Shown in pieces: positions 1 to 9,573 of a stretch of DNA of 64,000 nt (position 1 is its first letter; each line of letters begins with the position of its first letter). The DNA is from Thiosocius sp942490985 (GTDB lineage: Bacteria; Pseudomonadota; Gammaproteobacteria; Chromatiales; Chromatiaceae): assembly GCA_942490985.1 (NCBI GenBank), contig CALNYW010000006.1, forward strand, positions 124,001-188,000, given 5' to 3'. A program made the translations under genes and the position numbers. A model generated the notes under the pieces. It saw only the letters and a list, made by a program, of their open reading frames with translations. It searched no databases and was not told the DNA's origin.

Positions 1-2
1 TT

Positions 3-857
3 ACCGTCACCGAGCAGACGCAGGAACGCTACAACCCCGACCAGCCGGCGTTACGTAGCGAACAGCTGAACGAAGAACAGCGTCAAGGTGCTGGCGTGGG
101 CGGTGTGCCGGGTGCGCTGGCAAATCAGCCACCTGCGGCAGGCGCGGCGCCTGAGAATGCAGCCGGTGGCGCCGCTGGCGGTGCCCCAGGTACAACGGCG
201 AACTCGAGCCGCCAGTCAACGCGTAATTACGAGCTCGACCGGGTAATCAGTCATACGCGCATGTCTCCGGTATCGCTGCGTCGCCTGTCCGTCGCGGTCG
301 TTGTCGACGATATCGCGGTGATCGACGCAGAGGGCAATTCGACGATGCGCGAGCGGACCCCCGAGGAGATCGAACGTCTCAGCGGCCTGGTACGGGATGC
401 GATCGGTTTCGATGCACGCCGCGGCGACAGCGTACGGGTGATGAACAGTTCATTCTTGAGTCCCGAGCCGATTGCGGACCTACCAGAGACACCGATCTGG
501 CAGCAGGGTTGGTTCCTTGACGTTATCAAGCAGGCAGGTGGTCTTCTGTTGGTCCTGTTGCTGATCTTCCTGGTGCTCAAGCCAACCATGAAACGCTTGA
601 CGGCAACCCATGCGGAATTGGCCGCCGAAGGCGCCGGTGCTGGCGCGACCGGCGATGCCGGGCAGGCGCGCGTCGAAGGCCCGCTTGGTGAATCGGGCGA
701 CGAAAGCCTGCTGTTGGGCTCTGACGGTGAGCCTATCCGGCTACCTGGTGGCGGCAAGTACGAGAACATCATGGACGCAGCGCGTCAGCTGGTCGATGAA
801 GATCCTAAACGCGTCGCCCAGTTGGTGAAGACTTGGGTTGGCGAGGAAGCGGCGTAA
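3..857 (+). CDS. fliF: Flagellar MS-ring protein FliF, C-terminal part (5' end outside window)
   Basis: FliF forms the inner-membrane MS ring on which the flagellar rotor and export gate are built. The window opens in frame inside the gene, and 284 codons remain. Visible parts are the end of the periplasmic ring region, which reads ERYNPDQPALRSEQ, a typical FliF stretch. A low-complexity Ala/Gly/Pro segment follows, then the conserved block after it, and a second membrane helix near residues 175-195 of the fragment (GGLLLVLLLIFLVLKPTM). The cytoplasmic tail ends in YENIMDAARQLVDEDP, the FliG-binding segment. The stop codon is one base before the fliG ATG, so translation is probably coupled. 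The missing N-terminus should carry the first membrane helix. Confidence 0.95.
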   Translation, partial: TVTEQTQERYNPDQPALRSEQLNEEQRQGAGVGGVPGALANQPPAAGAAPENAAGGAAGGAPGTTANSSRQSTRNYELDRVISHTRMSPVSLRRLSVAVVVDDIAVIDAEGNSTMRERTPEEIERLSGLVRDAIGFDARRGDSVRVMNSSFLSPEPIADLPETPIWQQGWFLDVIKQAGGLLLVLLLIFLVLKPTMKRLTATHAELAAEGAGAGATGDAGQARVEGPLGESGDESLLLGSDGEPIRLPGGGKYENIMDAARQLVDEDPKRVAQLVKTWVGEEAA

Positions 858-858
858 C

Positions 859-1896
859 ATGGCACAGCAGCAAGCTGCAGCGCAGGACGCGCAGGCGTTG
901 AGGAATCTGACCGGGCTGGAACGATCCGCCCTTTTGATGCTTGGCCTTGGTGAGAAGCATGCGGCCGAGATACTTCGCCATATGGGACCGAAAGAAGTCC
1001 AGGAAATTGGCCTGGCAATGGCCAGCCTCAGTAACGTGACCAACTCCCAGATGGAGTTGGTGATGCAAAAGTTTGTTGATGCGATAGGCGAGCAGACATC
1101 GCTTGGCATGGGCTCTGATGAGTACATTCGCAACATGCTGACATCAGCGCTCGGCTCCGATAAGGCGGGCGGAATCATCGACCGTATTCTGCTCGGACGA
1201 AACAGCAAGGGCCTCGAGCAACTGAAGTGGATGGACGCCCGCGCGATCGCCGAGCTGATTCGCCTCGAACATCCCCAAATCATTGCAATCGTGTTGTCTT
1301 TCCTCGATCCGGATCAGGCCGCCGGTGTCATCAGTCAGTTCCCCGAAGCGGTACGTACCGATGTCATCATGCGGGTTGCGACGCTTGATGGCATTCAACC
1401 CGCCGCGCTCCAGGAGCTCGACGAAATCCTCGAAAAACAGTTTCATGGCGCCAGCAATGTCAAATCGTCATCGCTTGGCGGCGTCAAGAAGGCAGCGGAC
1501 ATCCTGAACTTTGTCGACGGCGCGGTGGAAAGCCAGGTGATCGAACAGATCAACGACTCGGACGAGGAACTGTCGCAACAGATCCAAGACAACATGTTCG
1601 TGTTCGAGAACCTGATCGACGTGGACGACCGGGGAATGCAGACCCTGCTCCGCGAAGTGTCCTCGGATCAGCTACTGTTGGCCTTGCGTGGTGCACCCGA
1701 GGGACTACGGGACAAGATCTTCAAGAATATGTCTTCGCGCGCGGCTGAAATGCTCAAAGATGATCTGGAGGCCGCGGCACCTGCCAAGCTCAGCGATGTC
1801 GAGGCCTCGCAGAAGGAGATCCTTACGGTGGCCCGCCGCCTGTCCGATGCCGGTGAGATCAATCTCGGTGGCGGCGGTGGCGACGAGTTCATCTAG
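859..1896 (+). CDS. fliG: Flagellar motor switch protein FliG
   Basis: FliG is the rotor protein that binds FliF and, through its C-terminal domain, exchanges torque with the MotA stator. It has 345 residues, normal for the family. The ATG one base after the fliF stop is preferred. An upstream in-frame TTG (838) would only add seven residues inside fliF. The EHPQ motif of the middle domain is at about 137-140. The C-terminal domain (about 215-340) keeps the charged torque-helix pattern, with Arg near 265, 284 and 294 and the Asp pair at 301-302. It lies second in a fliFGHIJ run. Identification is certain from sequence and order. Confidence 0.97.
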   Translation: MAQQQAAAQDAQALRNLTGLERSALLMLGLGEKHAAEILRHMGPKEVQEIGLAMASLSNVTNSQMELVMQKFVDAIGEQTSLGMGSDEYIRNMLTSALGSDKAGGIIDRILLGRNSKGLEQLKWMDARAIAELIRLEHPQIIAIVLSFLDPDQAAGVISQFPEAVRTDVIMRVATLDGIQPAALQELDEILEKQFHGASNVKSSSLGGVKKAADILNFVDGAVESQVIEQINDSDEELSQQIQDNMFVFENLIDVDDRGMQTLLREVSSDQLLLALRGAPEGLRDKIFKNMSSRAAEMLKDDLEAAAPAKLSDVEASQKEILTVARRLSDAGEINLGGGGGDEFI

Positions 1897-1907
1897 GATC
1901 CCATGCC

Positions 1908-2603
1908 GTGGATAAACATCGTAAAACCGGTGTCGATGTCATCCGACAACAGACCGATAACGTGCGTCAGTGGCAACCACCGCACGTCCGCAACATTGGC
2001 GATCTGCCGGTCGACGAATCCCCCCAGATGTTGACCGCCGCGCAGCTTGGCGAGATTCAAAAAGCGGCGCAGGCGGAAGGTTTCGAGCAGGGCCGACGTG
2101 AGGGTCAGGAGTTTGGCCATCGTGAAGGGGTAGAGCAAGGCCGCGCGGCGGTCGAGGAAAAAGTCAGCCAGCTTGATGATTTGCTGAACGCGTTGGACAA
2201 GCCCTTCGAACGCTTGGACCAGCAGGTCGAGCAAGAAATTGTCACCCTGGTGCTCAGCATGGTCCGTCAGCTAATTCGCCGCGAGGTGCGACTCGATCCG
2301 GGGCAGATCGTCGGGGTGGTCCGCGAAGCGCTTGGTATTCTGCCGGTCAGTGCGCGACACATTCGCGTGGTGTTGCATCCCGAAGATGCCGAATTGGTCC
2401 GCGAGGCTTACACCCTGGGTGACCATGATCAACAATGGCAGATCATTGAAGACCCGGTGATCCAGCGCGGCGGTTGCCGGATTCATACAGACACCTCGCA
2501 GATAGATGCGACGCTCGAGTCACGTTTGAACAGCCTGATCGCGCCGCTGCTGGTGGGCGAACGTCATCATGACAGTGATGACATCGAGGTTGATGATGCC
2601 TGA
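1908..2603 (+). CDS. fliH: Flagellar assembly protein FliH (export ATPase regulator)
   Basis: FliH is the stator-like regulator of the export ATPase FliI and tethers it to the C-ring. It has 231 residues. The N-terminal half is charged and Glu/Gln-rich with spaced Gly residues (EGFEQGRREGQEFGHREG), the AxxxG/GxxxG-type region of FliH. The C-terminal half resembles the F/V-ATPase delta/E-like domain (QEIVTLVLSMVRQLIRREV). Translation starts at a GTG 11 bp after fliG. No in-frame ATG fits better. The 3' end overlaps the start of fliI. Both neighbours support the call. Confidence 0.92.
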   Translation: MDKHRKTGVDVIRQQTDNVRQWQPPHVRNIGDLPVDESPQMLTAAQLGEIQKAAQAEGFEQGRREGQEFGHREGVEQGRAAVEEKVSQLDDLLNALDKPFERLDQQVEQEIVTLVLSMVRQLIRREVRLDPGQIVGVVREALGILPVSARHIRVVLHPEDAELVREAYTLGDHDQQWQIIEDPVIQRGGCRIHTDTSQIDATLESRLNSLIAPLLVGERHHDSDDIEVDDA

Positions 2604-3969
2604 AACCGATCGCAGCGCTTTGTGGGCTGGTTCGATCCATCGCATGAGTGAACGGATCGGTGGCAGCCGGGGCCTGGTGGTGGAAGGAAAGTTGACCCGA
2701 ATGGTGGGGTTGACACTCGAGGCAGTCGGTTGCCGTGCCGCGATCGGTGGCCGCTGCGACGTCGTCAACGCGGCCGGCGCAGCGGTTGAGGCAGAGGTCG
2801 TCGGCTTCGCCGGCGAGAGTCTGTACCTGATGCCGACCGGCGATATCCGCGGGCTCGAACCCGATGCACGGGTCGTTCCCACCGGTCGTGTCAGCGAGGC
2901 CAACGTCGGTGACGAGTTGCTCGGGCGCATCATCGACGGTAGTGGTCACCCGTTAGACGGGCGTGGTCTGATCCATGCAATGCGACGCCGGCCGTTGAAT
3001 GGCGAAACGATCAATCCTCTGGCGCGTGAGCCTATCCGCGAGCCACTCGATGTCGGTATTCGCGCAATCAACGCGCTATTGAGCGTGGGTCGTGGGCAAC
3101 GTCTCGGTCTGTTTGCCGGCTCGGGTGTCGGTAAGTCTGTTTTGCTCGGCATGATGACCAAGTACACCAACGCCGATGTCGTGGTGGTCGGGCTGATCGG
3201 TGAACGCGGCCGCGAGGTAAAGGAGTTTGTCGACAACATTCTCGGTGAAGAGGGGTTGCGGCGCGCCGTGGTTGTGGCTGTGCCGGCAGATCAGCCACCG
3301 CTTCGGCGGATGCATGGCGCGATGTTGGCCACAGCGATCGCCGAGTATTTTCGTGATCAAGGGAAGCAGGTCCTGCTATTGATGGATTCTCTGACCCGTT
3401 TTGCACAGGCCCAGCGCGAAATTGGACTGGCGATCAACGAGCCACCGGCGACCAAGGGTTATCCGCCGTCGGTGTTTGCGAAGTTGCCACAGTTGGTGGA
3501 GCGGGCCGGCAACGGTGATCGCGGCGGTGGTTCGATCACCGCATTCTATACAGTGCTGGTCGAAGGGGACGACCAGAACGACCCCATCGCTGATGCGGCG
3601 CGGGCGATTCTCGACGGTCATATCGTGTTGTCCCGACGCCTCGCCGAGGCAGGGCAGTATCCGGCGATCGATATCGAGGCCTCGGTCAGTCGTGCGATGA
3701 ATGAGATCGCCGAGCCTGAACATCTCGTGGCGGCGAGGGATTTCAAGGCGCTCTACAGCGTCTATCAACAGAACCGTGATCTTATCTCGGTTGGCGCCTA
3801 TGAACTGGGTTCGAATGAGCAGATTGATCTGGCGATTGGTGCGATGCCGTCACTGCGCGAGTTTCTCCATCAGGATATGCACACGCGTTTCGATATCAAC
3901 GAAAGCCTCGATGACTTGATGACCTTGTTCCCACAAGACCACTTTCCGGTTGCGGGTGAGGCAAACTAA
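2596..3969 (+). CDS. fliI: Flagellar type III export ATPase FliI
   Basis: FliI is the soluble hexameric ATPase of the flagellar export apparatus, related to the F1 beta subunit. From the ATG at 2596 it has 457 residues. Walker A is GLFAGSGVGKS at about 171-181. Walker B is VLLLMDSLTRFAQAQREIG, followed by the family signature around NEPPATKGYPPSVF. ATGs further upstream (2569, 2593) are in frame. I chose 2596 because a GAGG sits six bases before it and it overlaps the fliH stop by 8 nt. Export of rod, hook and filament subunits depends on it together with FliH and FliJ. Confidence 0.96.
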   Translation: MPETDRSALWAGSIHRMSERIGGSRGLVVEGKLTRMVGLTLEAVGCRAAIGGRCDVVNAAGAAVEAEVVGFAGESLYLMPTGDIRGLEPDARVVPTGRVSEANVGDELLGRIIDGSGHPLDGRGLIHAMRRRPLNGETINPLAREPIREPLDVGIRAINALLSVGRGQRLGLFAGSGVGKSVLLGMMTKYTNADVVVVGLIGERGREVKEFVDNILGEEGLRRAVVVAVPADQPPLRRMHGAMLATAIAEYFRDQGKQVLLLMDSLTRFAQAQREIGLAINEPPATKGYPPSVFAKLPQLVERAGNGDRGGGSITAFYTVLVEGDDQNDPIADAARAILDGHIVLSRRLAEAGQYPAIDIEASVSRAMNEIAEPEHLVAARDFKALYSVYQQNRDLISVGAYELGSNEQIDLAIGAMPSLREFLHQDMHTRFDINESLDDLMTLFPQDHFPVAGEAN

Positions 3970-3972
3970 AAA

Positions 3973-4404
3973 ATGTCGCCGCCGTCTGACCGTTTCAAAC
4001 CTATTCACAAGCTGGCTTCACAAAAGGAGCGGAAGGCGGCGGTGGAGTTGGGGGAATCGATCAAGCAGCGTGACGGCGCTCAGCAACGGCTTGCTGAGTT
4101 GGAAAAATATCACAAGGAGTACCTGGAACGGTTCGCCATGGCCGCGCGGAACGGGCTGCCGAGCAACCAGATCGTCGAATACCAGGTTTTTATTGGCAAG
4201 CTCGAAGACGCGATCGTCGAGCAGAAGAAAATCGTCGCACGGTCTGATCAGAACTGCGTGGCAAGCAAGCAGCAATGGCGCGGCCGCTATACCAAAGCCA
4301 AGGCGATGGAGAATGCGATCGATCGAATGCGTTCTGCGGAACGCAAAGACGCGGATCGAAAAGAACAGTCAGCGGCAGACGAACGGGCACACCGCAAACC
4401 TTAA
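3973..4404 (+). CDS. fliJ: Flagellar export chaperone FliJ
   Basis: FliJ is a small coiled-coil protein that sits in the FliI hexamer pore and helps couple ATP hydrolysis to export. The product has 143 residues and is almost wholly helical and charged, with heptad-like spacing. It starts PSDRFKPIHKLASQKERKAA, the usual FliJ opening. The ATG is three bases after the fliI stop. Sequence conservation in this family is low, so order (fliFGHIJ) carries much of the call. This is the last flagellar gene here: fliK, fliL and fliM do not follow. Confidence 0.9.
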   Translation: MSPPSDRFKPIHKLASQKERKAAVELGESIKQRDGAQQRLAELEKYHKEYLERFAMAARNGLPSNQIVEYQVFIGKLEDAIVEQKKIVARSDQNCVASKQQWRGRYTKAKAMENAIDRMRSAERKDADRKEQSAADERAHRKP

Positions 4405-4756
4405 GTCTTCTGAGCCCCGGTAATCGTTATCGCGACGCCCCTGCGATGTCGTAGCGTGGGTTATCCTGTCTCCTGAGTAACCGCCTCACCGACCGCGAGC
4501 GGCACAATACAGCCTGGGCTGCAGATCGGCTTGCTTGACTTCACTCTGCTCGCCTGCGGTAGCTGTCCGAAGCAGTGCGTTGTTTCGATTTGTCGATGCC
4601 ATCAGCTTTCGGGTTAAGCCGATTGGTGACGCGGCGTCGTGCTCAAATGTCTGCGGCGGATCGCAGGCGGGGTGCGGAGCATTGGGGGCGAATCGTCGAC
4701 GCCTGATGGCGTGGGTCGACGCGCTACAGCAGTGAATCGCATGGTGGATTAGCGAG
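4405..4756. other. Intergenic region between convergent fliJ and the V/A-ATPase operon
   Basis: About 350 bases separate two convergent operons. Short open frames are present, but none has a ribosome binding site or recognisable protein sequence. An imperfect inverted repeat lies at about 4695-4720, with arms starting and ending in GTCGAC. A short TTAGC...GCTAA repeat lies near 4749-4775 and runs into the end of atpD. Neither is followed by a clear T-run, so I do not call a terminator. Confidence 0.5.
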
Positions 4757-5404
4757 TCACGTGCTAAAGGCTGACTTGGCCTGCTTCTTTTTGACGCTAT
4801 TTTGACGCAGTCGCTTGATCTGGAACAGCGTCCCGCGTTCTTCTTCTTCCAATGCCTCGGCGATCTGCTTGATGCCTTTGCGGTAGGAGGGAATGATGTT
4901 GTACTTCAACGCATTGACCCGTTTTTGCGCCTTGCGTTGCTCGCTGATCAAGCGGTACAGGGCCATCTCGACGGCCGCGAGTTGTGCAAGATCCACCGAT
5001 GCGCGGGCGAAAGCATGTCGCGCCTCATCAAAGCTCGGATCTGTGCCGAGTAGGCCGACCGGCTGCGGGGAGATGTTCGTGGCCTCAACCGACGGATACT
5101 GCACGCCGAGCGCGCGTCGTGGCAGTACTTTCATTTCAATTGATGGTGCCGCGCCGAGTGTCGCTTGGGCGATATTGCGATCGCCCATGCGCAGTTGGGC
5201 GATCGCCAGCCAGCGGTAGGCCTTCTGCAGGGCTTCGTGGGCGGTGTTCTTTTTTGCCTGATATTCCTTGATGTGTTGGTAGACGAGTCGGGTCAACAGT
5301 TCGCGCTTTCTTTCGAGCAAGGCATGGCCGTCTTCGAGAAAGCGTACCTGCTTGCGCAGGTTCAGCAGGGCGCTCTTGGTCGGTGCTGTACGCAATCGAC
5401 TCAT
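4757..5404 (-). CDS. atpD: V/A-type ATP synthase subunit D (central stalk)
   Basis: Subunit D is the long coiled-coil rotor shaft that turns inside the A3B3 head and links it to the membrane ring. It has 215 residues, typical for bacterial and archaeal D subunits. The start RTAPTKSALLNLRKQVRFLE and the long N- and C-terminal helices are characteristic. The C-terminal part NVIPSYRKGIKQI-like block (here NIIPSYRKGIKQIAEALEEEE) is also a family hallmark. It is the last gene of the operon. Its start overlaps the atpB stop by 4 nt (ATGA), so coupling is expected. Confidence 0.95.
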   Translation of the reverse strand: MSRLRTAPTKSALLNLRKQVRFLEDGHALLERKRELLTRLVYQHIKEYQAKKNTAHEALQKAYRWLAIAQLRMGDRNIAQATLGAAPSIEMKVLPRRALGVQYPSVEATNISPQPVGLLGTDPSFDEARHAFARASVDLAQLAAVEMALYRLISEQRKAQKRVNALKYNIIPSYRKGIKQIAEALEEEERGTLFQIKRLRQNSVKKKQAKSAFST

Positions 5405-6795
5405 GCGGCTTGTTCACCGTCACCGCTGCGATGGTAGCGCGCCAGGTCTGTTTCACTGACCCGAGTGAGGGCTTCGCGTGGGAATCGGGACAGCAGTTCC
5501 CAGGCAAGATTCAACGTCTCGATCACGCTGCGGTTTTCGTCTTCGCCCTGGCTGACGAACTGCTCATCAAAGGCGCTCGCGAATTCAAGATAGCGCTGAT
5601 CACGCGCCGAGAGTTCCTCGGCACCGATGATTGATGCGAGGTTGCGTGCCTCCTGGGCCTTGGCGTAGAGCGCGTAAAGCTGGTTTGCTACCCGAGGGTG
5701 ATCGTCGCGGGTATCGTCTTTGCCGATGCCGTCTTTCATCAGGCGAGACAGCGAGGGTGCGATATCGACCGGCGGGTACACACCCTGGTTGTTCAGTTCG
5801 CGTGACAGAACGATCTGCCCCTCGGTGATGTAGCCGGTCAGGTCTGGGATGGGATGGGTGATGTCATCAGATGGCATCGAGACAACCGGCACCATGGTGA
5901 CCGAGCCGTGGCGGTTCTGGATGCGGCCGGAACGCTCATAGATTTCGGCGAGGTCGGAATAGAGGTAACCGGGGTAGCCCTTGCGTGCCGGCACATCGCC
6001 CTTGGCGGTGGCGACCTCGCGTAGGGCTTCGGCATAGTGGGTCATATCGGTCATGACAACCAACACATGGCGATCAAGATCGAATGCCAGATATTCGGCA
6101 GCCGTCAACGCGACGCGGGGCAGGGCGAGGCGTTCGACCGGCGGGTCGTCGGCATGGTTGATGAACATCACAACGTTGCCGAGCACGCCGGAATCGGAAA
6201 ACGACTCGCGGAAGAAGCGCGCGTCGGTGTACGAAACGCCCATCGCCGCAAACACGATCGCAAAGTTGCTGGCTTCACCCGGTAGGCGGGCCTGGCGGAC
6301 AATCTGTGCGGCGAGCCGGTTGTGCGGCAGCCCCGAGGCCGAAAAGATTGGCAGCTTCTGTCCACGGACCAATGAGTTCAGCCCATCGATGGTCGAGATG
6401 CCGGTCTGGATAAACTCGCGCGGGTAACTCCGTGCCGCCGGGTTGATGGCCGAGCCGCTGATACCGCGCGCCTCGCCATCAACGATCGGCGGACGATCAT
6501 CGCTGGGTTCGCCGATCCCATTGAATACGCGGCCCAATAGTCCTGGGCTGACGGTTAGCGTGAGTGGTTGATCGAGGAAACGGACCCAGGTGTTGTCGAG
6601 GTCGAGGTCATCGGTGCCCTCGAAGATTTGGATCAGGGTTTCGTTCTCGGCCGATAGGATGACCTGGCCGTTGCGTTTTCCACCTTGATGGTCACGGATC
6701 TTGACGCGGTCTCCGAACGCAACATCCTTGACGCCTCCCACCACCAGTAGCCCGCCCTGGGCGGCGTTCGCGCGCCGGTACTCAACATCGCTCAT
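5401..6795 (-). CDS. atpB: V/A-type ATP synthase subunit B (regulatory, non-catalytic)
   Basis: Subunit B alternates with subunit A in the A3B3 hexamer and provides the non-catalytic nucleotide interface. It has 464 residues. Where catalytic homologues have a P-loop, this protein has SASGLPHNRLAAQI, the SGLPHN motif that marks B subunits. Further blocks are FINHADDPPVERLALPR and DMTHYAEALREVA. It overlaps both neighbours by 4 nt. Presence of both A and B, without any F-type delta, epsilon or gamma nearby, shows this is a V/A-type and not an F-type cluster. Confidence 0.97.
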   Translation of the reverse strand: MSDVEYRRANAAQGGLLVVGGVKDVAFGDRVKIRDHQGGKRNGQVILSAENETLIQIFEGTDDLDLDNTWVRFLDQPLTLTVSPGLLGRVFNGIGEPSDDRPPIVDGEARGISGSAINPAARSYPREFIQTGISTIDGLNSLVRGQKLPIFSASGLPHNRLAAQIVRQARLPGEASNFAIVFAAMGVSYTDARFFRESFSDSGVLGNVVMFINHADDPPVERLALPRVALTAAEYLAFDLDRHVLVVMTDMTHYAEALREVATAKGDVPARKGYPGYLYSDLAEIYERSGRIQNRHGSVTMVPVVSMPSDDITHPIPDLTGYITEGQIVLSRELNNQGVYPPVDIAPSLSRLMKDGIGKDDTRDDHPRVANQLYALYAKAQEARNLASIIGAEELSARDQRYLEFASAFDEQFVSQGEDENRSVIETLNLAWELLSRFPREALTRVSETDLARYHRSGDGEQAA

Positions 6796-8591
6796 GATGC
6801 AGCCTCTTGGGTTGATGCGTACTCGCTGCGCAATGTCGCGAGCGCCTCGTAGACTTCGTTGGCAAACTCGCCGAGATCATCGTGATCTTCGCTGCGCCAG
6901 GTCGATTTGGCACGTCGAATCCGTGCCATCAGGGGGTGTTCGGCAAGTTCCTGGACGGGTGCGCCGAGTCTGATCAACTCGGCACCCTGGTCGAACACCT
7001 GCATGACCAGTTCGAGTAGCTGGAACTGCTTTTGTGGCGAGCAATAACTGTCGATGTCGTCCAGCGCACTCTGTTGCAGTACCGCCTCTTTGACCAGCGA
7101 CGCGCCCTCCAATTCCCAGCGCTGTGCTGAAGACAACGCCTCGGGGCCGACCAGGTTCACGATACGCGACAGCTCGGCGTCTCTGGCCAGTAACGAGAGC
7201 GCCTGGGTACGGCGTTTGCTCCAGGCGCCGCTGATATTTTGCGCCCACCACCCGGCGGCAACCGGCACATCGGCAGAAAAACTGTCTACCCAGTCGACCG
7301 AGGGATAGTGCCGCGCATCCGCTAATTCTTTGGACAGTGCCCAGAACGTCTGGATGATCTCCTTGGTATGGCTGGTAACCGGCTCGGAGAAGTCGCCACC
7401 GGGCGGTGAAACCGCACCAATCAGCGTCACCGATCCGCGTTCACCGTCGAGGGTTTCGACACGACCGGCCCGTTCATAGACCGCGGCAAGGCGCGACCCG
7501 AGATAGGCGGGATAGCCTTCCTCGACCGGCATATGACCGAGTCGCCCGGCGACCTCGCGCAAGGCCTCCGCCCAGCGGGAGGTTGAGTCGGCCAGCATGA
7601 CGACGTCATAGCCCTGGTCACGGTAATACTCGGCCATCGTCATCCCGACGTAGATCGAGGCCTCGCGGGCGACGACCGGCATGTTCGAGGTATTCGCGAT
7701 CAGCAGGGTCCGTTCCATCATGCCGCGGCCGGTGTGCGGATCCTCGAGTTCCGGAAAGCTCTCGAGTACGTCGACCAATTCATTGCCGCGCTCGCCACAG
7801 CCGACATAGATCACGATATCCGCATTCGACCAACGTGCGACTTGCTGCTGCACCATCGTTTTCCCCGCGCCAAACGGGCCCGGCACGGCGCCTTTGCCGC
7901 CTTTCAGCAACGGAAAAAAAGTGTCCAGTATGCGTTGTCCGGTGATCAGCGGTTCGACGCCGTGATCTCTTCGCGTGAAGGGGCGGGGGTGACGAACCGG
8001 CCAGCGATGATAAAGCTTGAGCTTATGGACCTTGCCGCTACCATCACGTACCCGGGCGATGGTCTGCTCGAGGGTGTAATCGCCGTCCGGTGCCAGATCG
8101 ATCAACTCGCCTTTGATGTTAGGCGGCACCAATATACGGTGTTCGATGGTGTCCGTTTCTTGCACCGTCCCGAGACGCGTACCGGGTGAGACGTGATCTC
8201 CTGGTTTCAGCGACTCGTTGGTAGAGAAGTCCCAGGCCTTGGCGCGATCCAATGAATCGACCCGTAGACCGCGAGGTATGTTGTCGCCGGACAGGCGCGC
8301 AATTTCCGCAAGCGGTCGTTGCACACCATCGAAGATGCCCTCGAGCATCCCTGGGCCAAGTTCTACGGTCAATGGATGTCCAAGGCCCTCGACGCTCTCA
8401 CCGGGCTTCAGTCCCTCGGTGGACTCATAGGCCTGCACGATGGCGTCTTGGCCTTCCAGCGCGATGATCTCGCCGACGATATCCAGGCTTCCTATCCGAA
8501 CCTGTTCACCGTTACGTCCGCCCGGTAGGTGAATGCGCAGTATCGGACCATTGATTTCCCGAATGTGGCCGCTGCGTGCGTCATCTGTCAT
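6792..8591 (-). CDS. atpA: V/A-type ATP synthase catalytic subunit A
   Basis: Subunit A carries the catalytic ATP site of the V/A-type ATPase. It has 599 residues. The P-loop GPFGAGKT is at 238-245. The A-subunit-specific non-homologous insert lies between about 110 and 200. GERGNELVDVLESFPEL and DSTSRWAEALREVAGRLG are clear family blocks. It overlaps atpE upstream and atpB downstream by 4 nt each. The enzyme may work as an ATP-driven ion pump or as a synthase. The sequence alone does not decide this. Confidence 0.98.
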   Translation of the reverse strand: MTDDARSGHIREINGPILRIHLPGGRNGEQVRIGSLDIVGEIIALEGQDAIVQAYESTEGLKPGESVEGLGHPLTVELGPGMLEGIFDGVQRPLAEIARLSGDNIPRGLRVDSLDRAKAWDFSTNESLKPGDHVSPGTRLGTVQETDTIEHRILVPPNIKGELIDLAPDGDYTLEQTIARVRDGSGKVHKLKLYHRWPVRHPRPFTRRDHGVEPLITGQRILDTFFPLLKGGKGAVPGPFGAGKTMVQQQVARWSNADIVIYVGCGERGNELVDVLESFPELEDPHTGRGMMERTLLIANTSNMPVVAREASIYVGMTMAEYYRDQGYDVVMLADSTSRWAEALREVAGRLGHMPVEEGYPAYLGSRLAAVYERAGRVETLDGERGSVTLIGAVSPPGGDFSEPVTSHTKEIIQTFWALSKELADARHYPSVDWVDSFSADVPVAAGWWAQNISGAWSKRRTQALSLLARDAELSRIVNLVGPEALSSAQRWELEGASLVKEAVLQQSALDDIDSYCSPQKQFQLLELVMQVFDQGAELIRLGAPVQELAEHPLMARIRRAKSTWRSEDHDDLGEFANEVYEALATLRSEYASTQEAAS

Positions 8592-9250
8592 TGCGGGCCT
8601 CCGCTGCGTGCGCTGGCATTGATATCGGTGGGGAAGAGCTGATTGAGAATGACCCGCTGGATGCGCTCCTCGTAGCGAGAGAGCCGGCCTTCGAAGCGGT
8701 TGTCGACCTGTGCGTTGTTGTCCGTTGTCCGAAGTCTGAGTCCGCCGCTACCCCAGGTCGGCTGGTCGATAAGGGTAATCGTGCGGCCGGGTGCGGCGTC
8801 GGTGACCAGCTCATCCCAGATCGTTGCCAGCCACGGGTGGTCATCGGCGGTCGCTTCCGCGATCAGCTCGCCTTCGGGTAAATGATGTACCGCATCCGCA
8901 ATCATCGCCGCCAACCAGGCTCGGTAGGCGCCGTGATCTTCGCGCATGGCCTGCATTTTCTCGGTGAGACGGTTTTGCACGGTCTGGACCATTTCCCAGC
9001 GAAGTTGATCAAGCCGCGCCTGCATTTTGAGTTCACTGGCCTGGGTAACCCGCCGGAAGTGTCGCTCGGCTTCAGCTTTGGCGATCAGCACCTCGCGTTC
9101 CTCAGCCAGGTGCAGGCGTTCTGCCGCATCGCGCAGGATATTGTCGCGCTGACGCTTTGCCTTATCGTCGAACTCCTGCGCAAGTTCCTCTGCGCGCGCC
9201 ATAATGGCGCGTTGCAGGTCTTGCAGCTGGGTGTCTGTGTTCGCGCTCAT
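8588..9250 (-). CDS. atpE: V/A-type ATP synthase subunit E (peripheral stalk)
   Basis: Subunit E pairs with the G/H subunit to form the peripheral stalks that hold the A3B3 head static. It has 220 residues. The N-terminal half is one long charged helix (LAQEFDDKAKRQRDNILRDA). The C-terminal half is a globular domain with the family motif GSGGLRLRTTDNNAQVDNRF, as in AtpE proteins where GG(L/V) precedes a DNTF-like stretch. Its start codon overlaps the atpF stop. Family identity is also supported by position between F and A. Confidence 0.9.
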   Translation of the reverse strand: MSANTDTQLQDLQRAIMARAEELAQEFDDKAKRQRDNILRDAAERLHLAEEREVLIAKAEAERHFRRVTQASELKMQARLDQLRWEMVQTVQNRLTEKMQAMREDHGAYRAWLAAMIADAVHHLPEGELIAEATADDHPWLATIWDELVTDAAPGRTITLIDQPTWGSGGLRLRTTDNNAQVDNRFEGRLSRYEERIQRVILNQLFPTDINASARSGGPQ

Positions 9251-9570
9251 GTCGCGTCTCCATCGAGGCCGAGCAGTTGCTGGATATGGTCGTCAATCGC
9301 ACTGTGCATGCGCGACGACTGGGTTAATCCGGGTACTTGGGTAAGCAGGATGCGACCACCTTCGCTGCGCACCTGCTTGAGCCGTTTACTGTCGCTTTCG
9401 GCCAGCTTTTGGTCGATAACGACAAAGGCGGAGGACCGCGTAGTCATGAGCTGTTCGAGCATAGCTTCCAACTGGCTGATATCGGCATCCGGATAGACTT
9501 CGAAACCGGCTAAACGGAATCCCGTGGCCAGGTTGGCTTCACCAAAGAAGAGTTGCCGGGTATCGGTCAT
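9247..9570 (-). CDS. atpF: V/A-type ATP synthase subunit F (central stalk)
   Basis: Subunit F is a small Rossmann-like protein that binds subunit D in the central stalk. It has 107 residues, the usual size. The pattern ATGFRLAGFEVY near the N-terminus and the hydrophobic strand SSAFVVIDQKLAE match the family, in which residues after the first strand read GFRLAG. It starts three bases after the atpK stop and overlaps atpE by 4 nt. Confidence 0.88.
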   Translation of the reverse strand: MTDTRQLFFGEANLATGFRLAGFEVYPDADISQLEAMLEQLMTTRSSAFVVIDQKLAESDSKRLKQVRSEGGRILLTQVPGLTQSSRMHSAIDDHIQQLLGLDGDAT

Positions 9571-9573
9571 GGA

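Noticed and set aside
4535..4735. Short open frame in the fliJ-atpD gap
   Set aside because: No ribosome binding site, no recognisable sequence and unremarkable composition. Left as intergenic.
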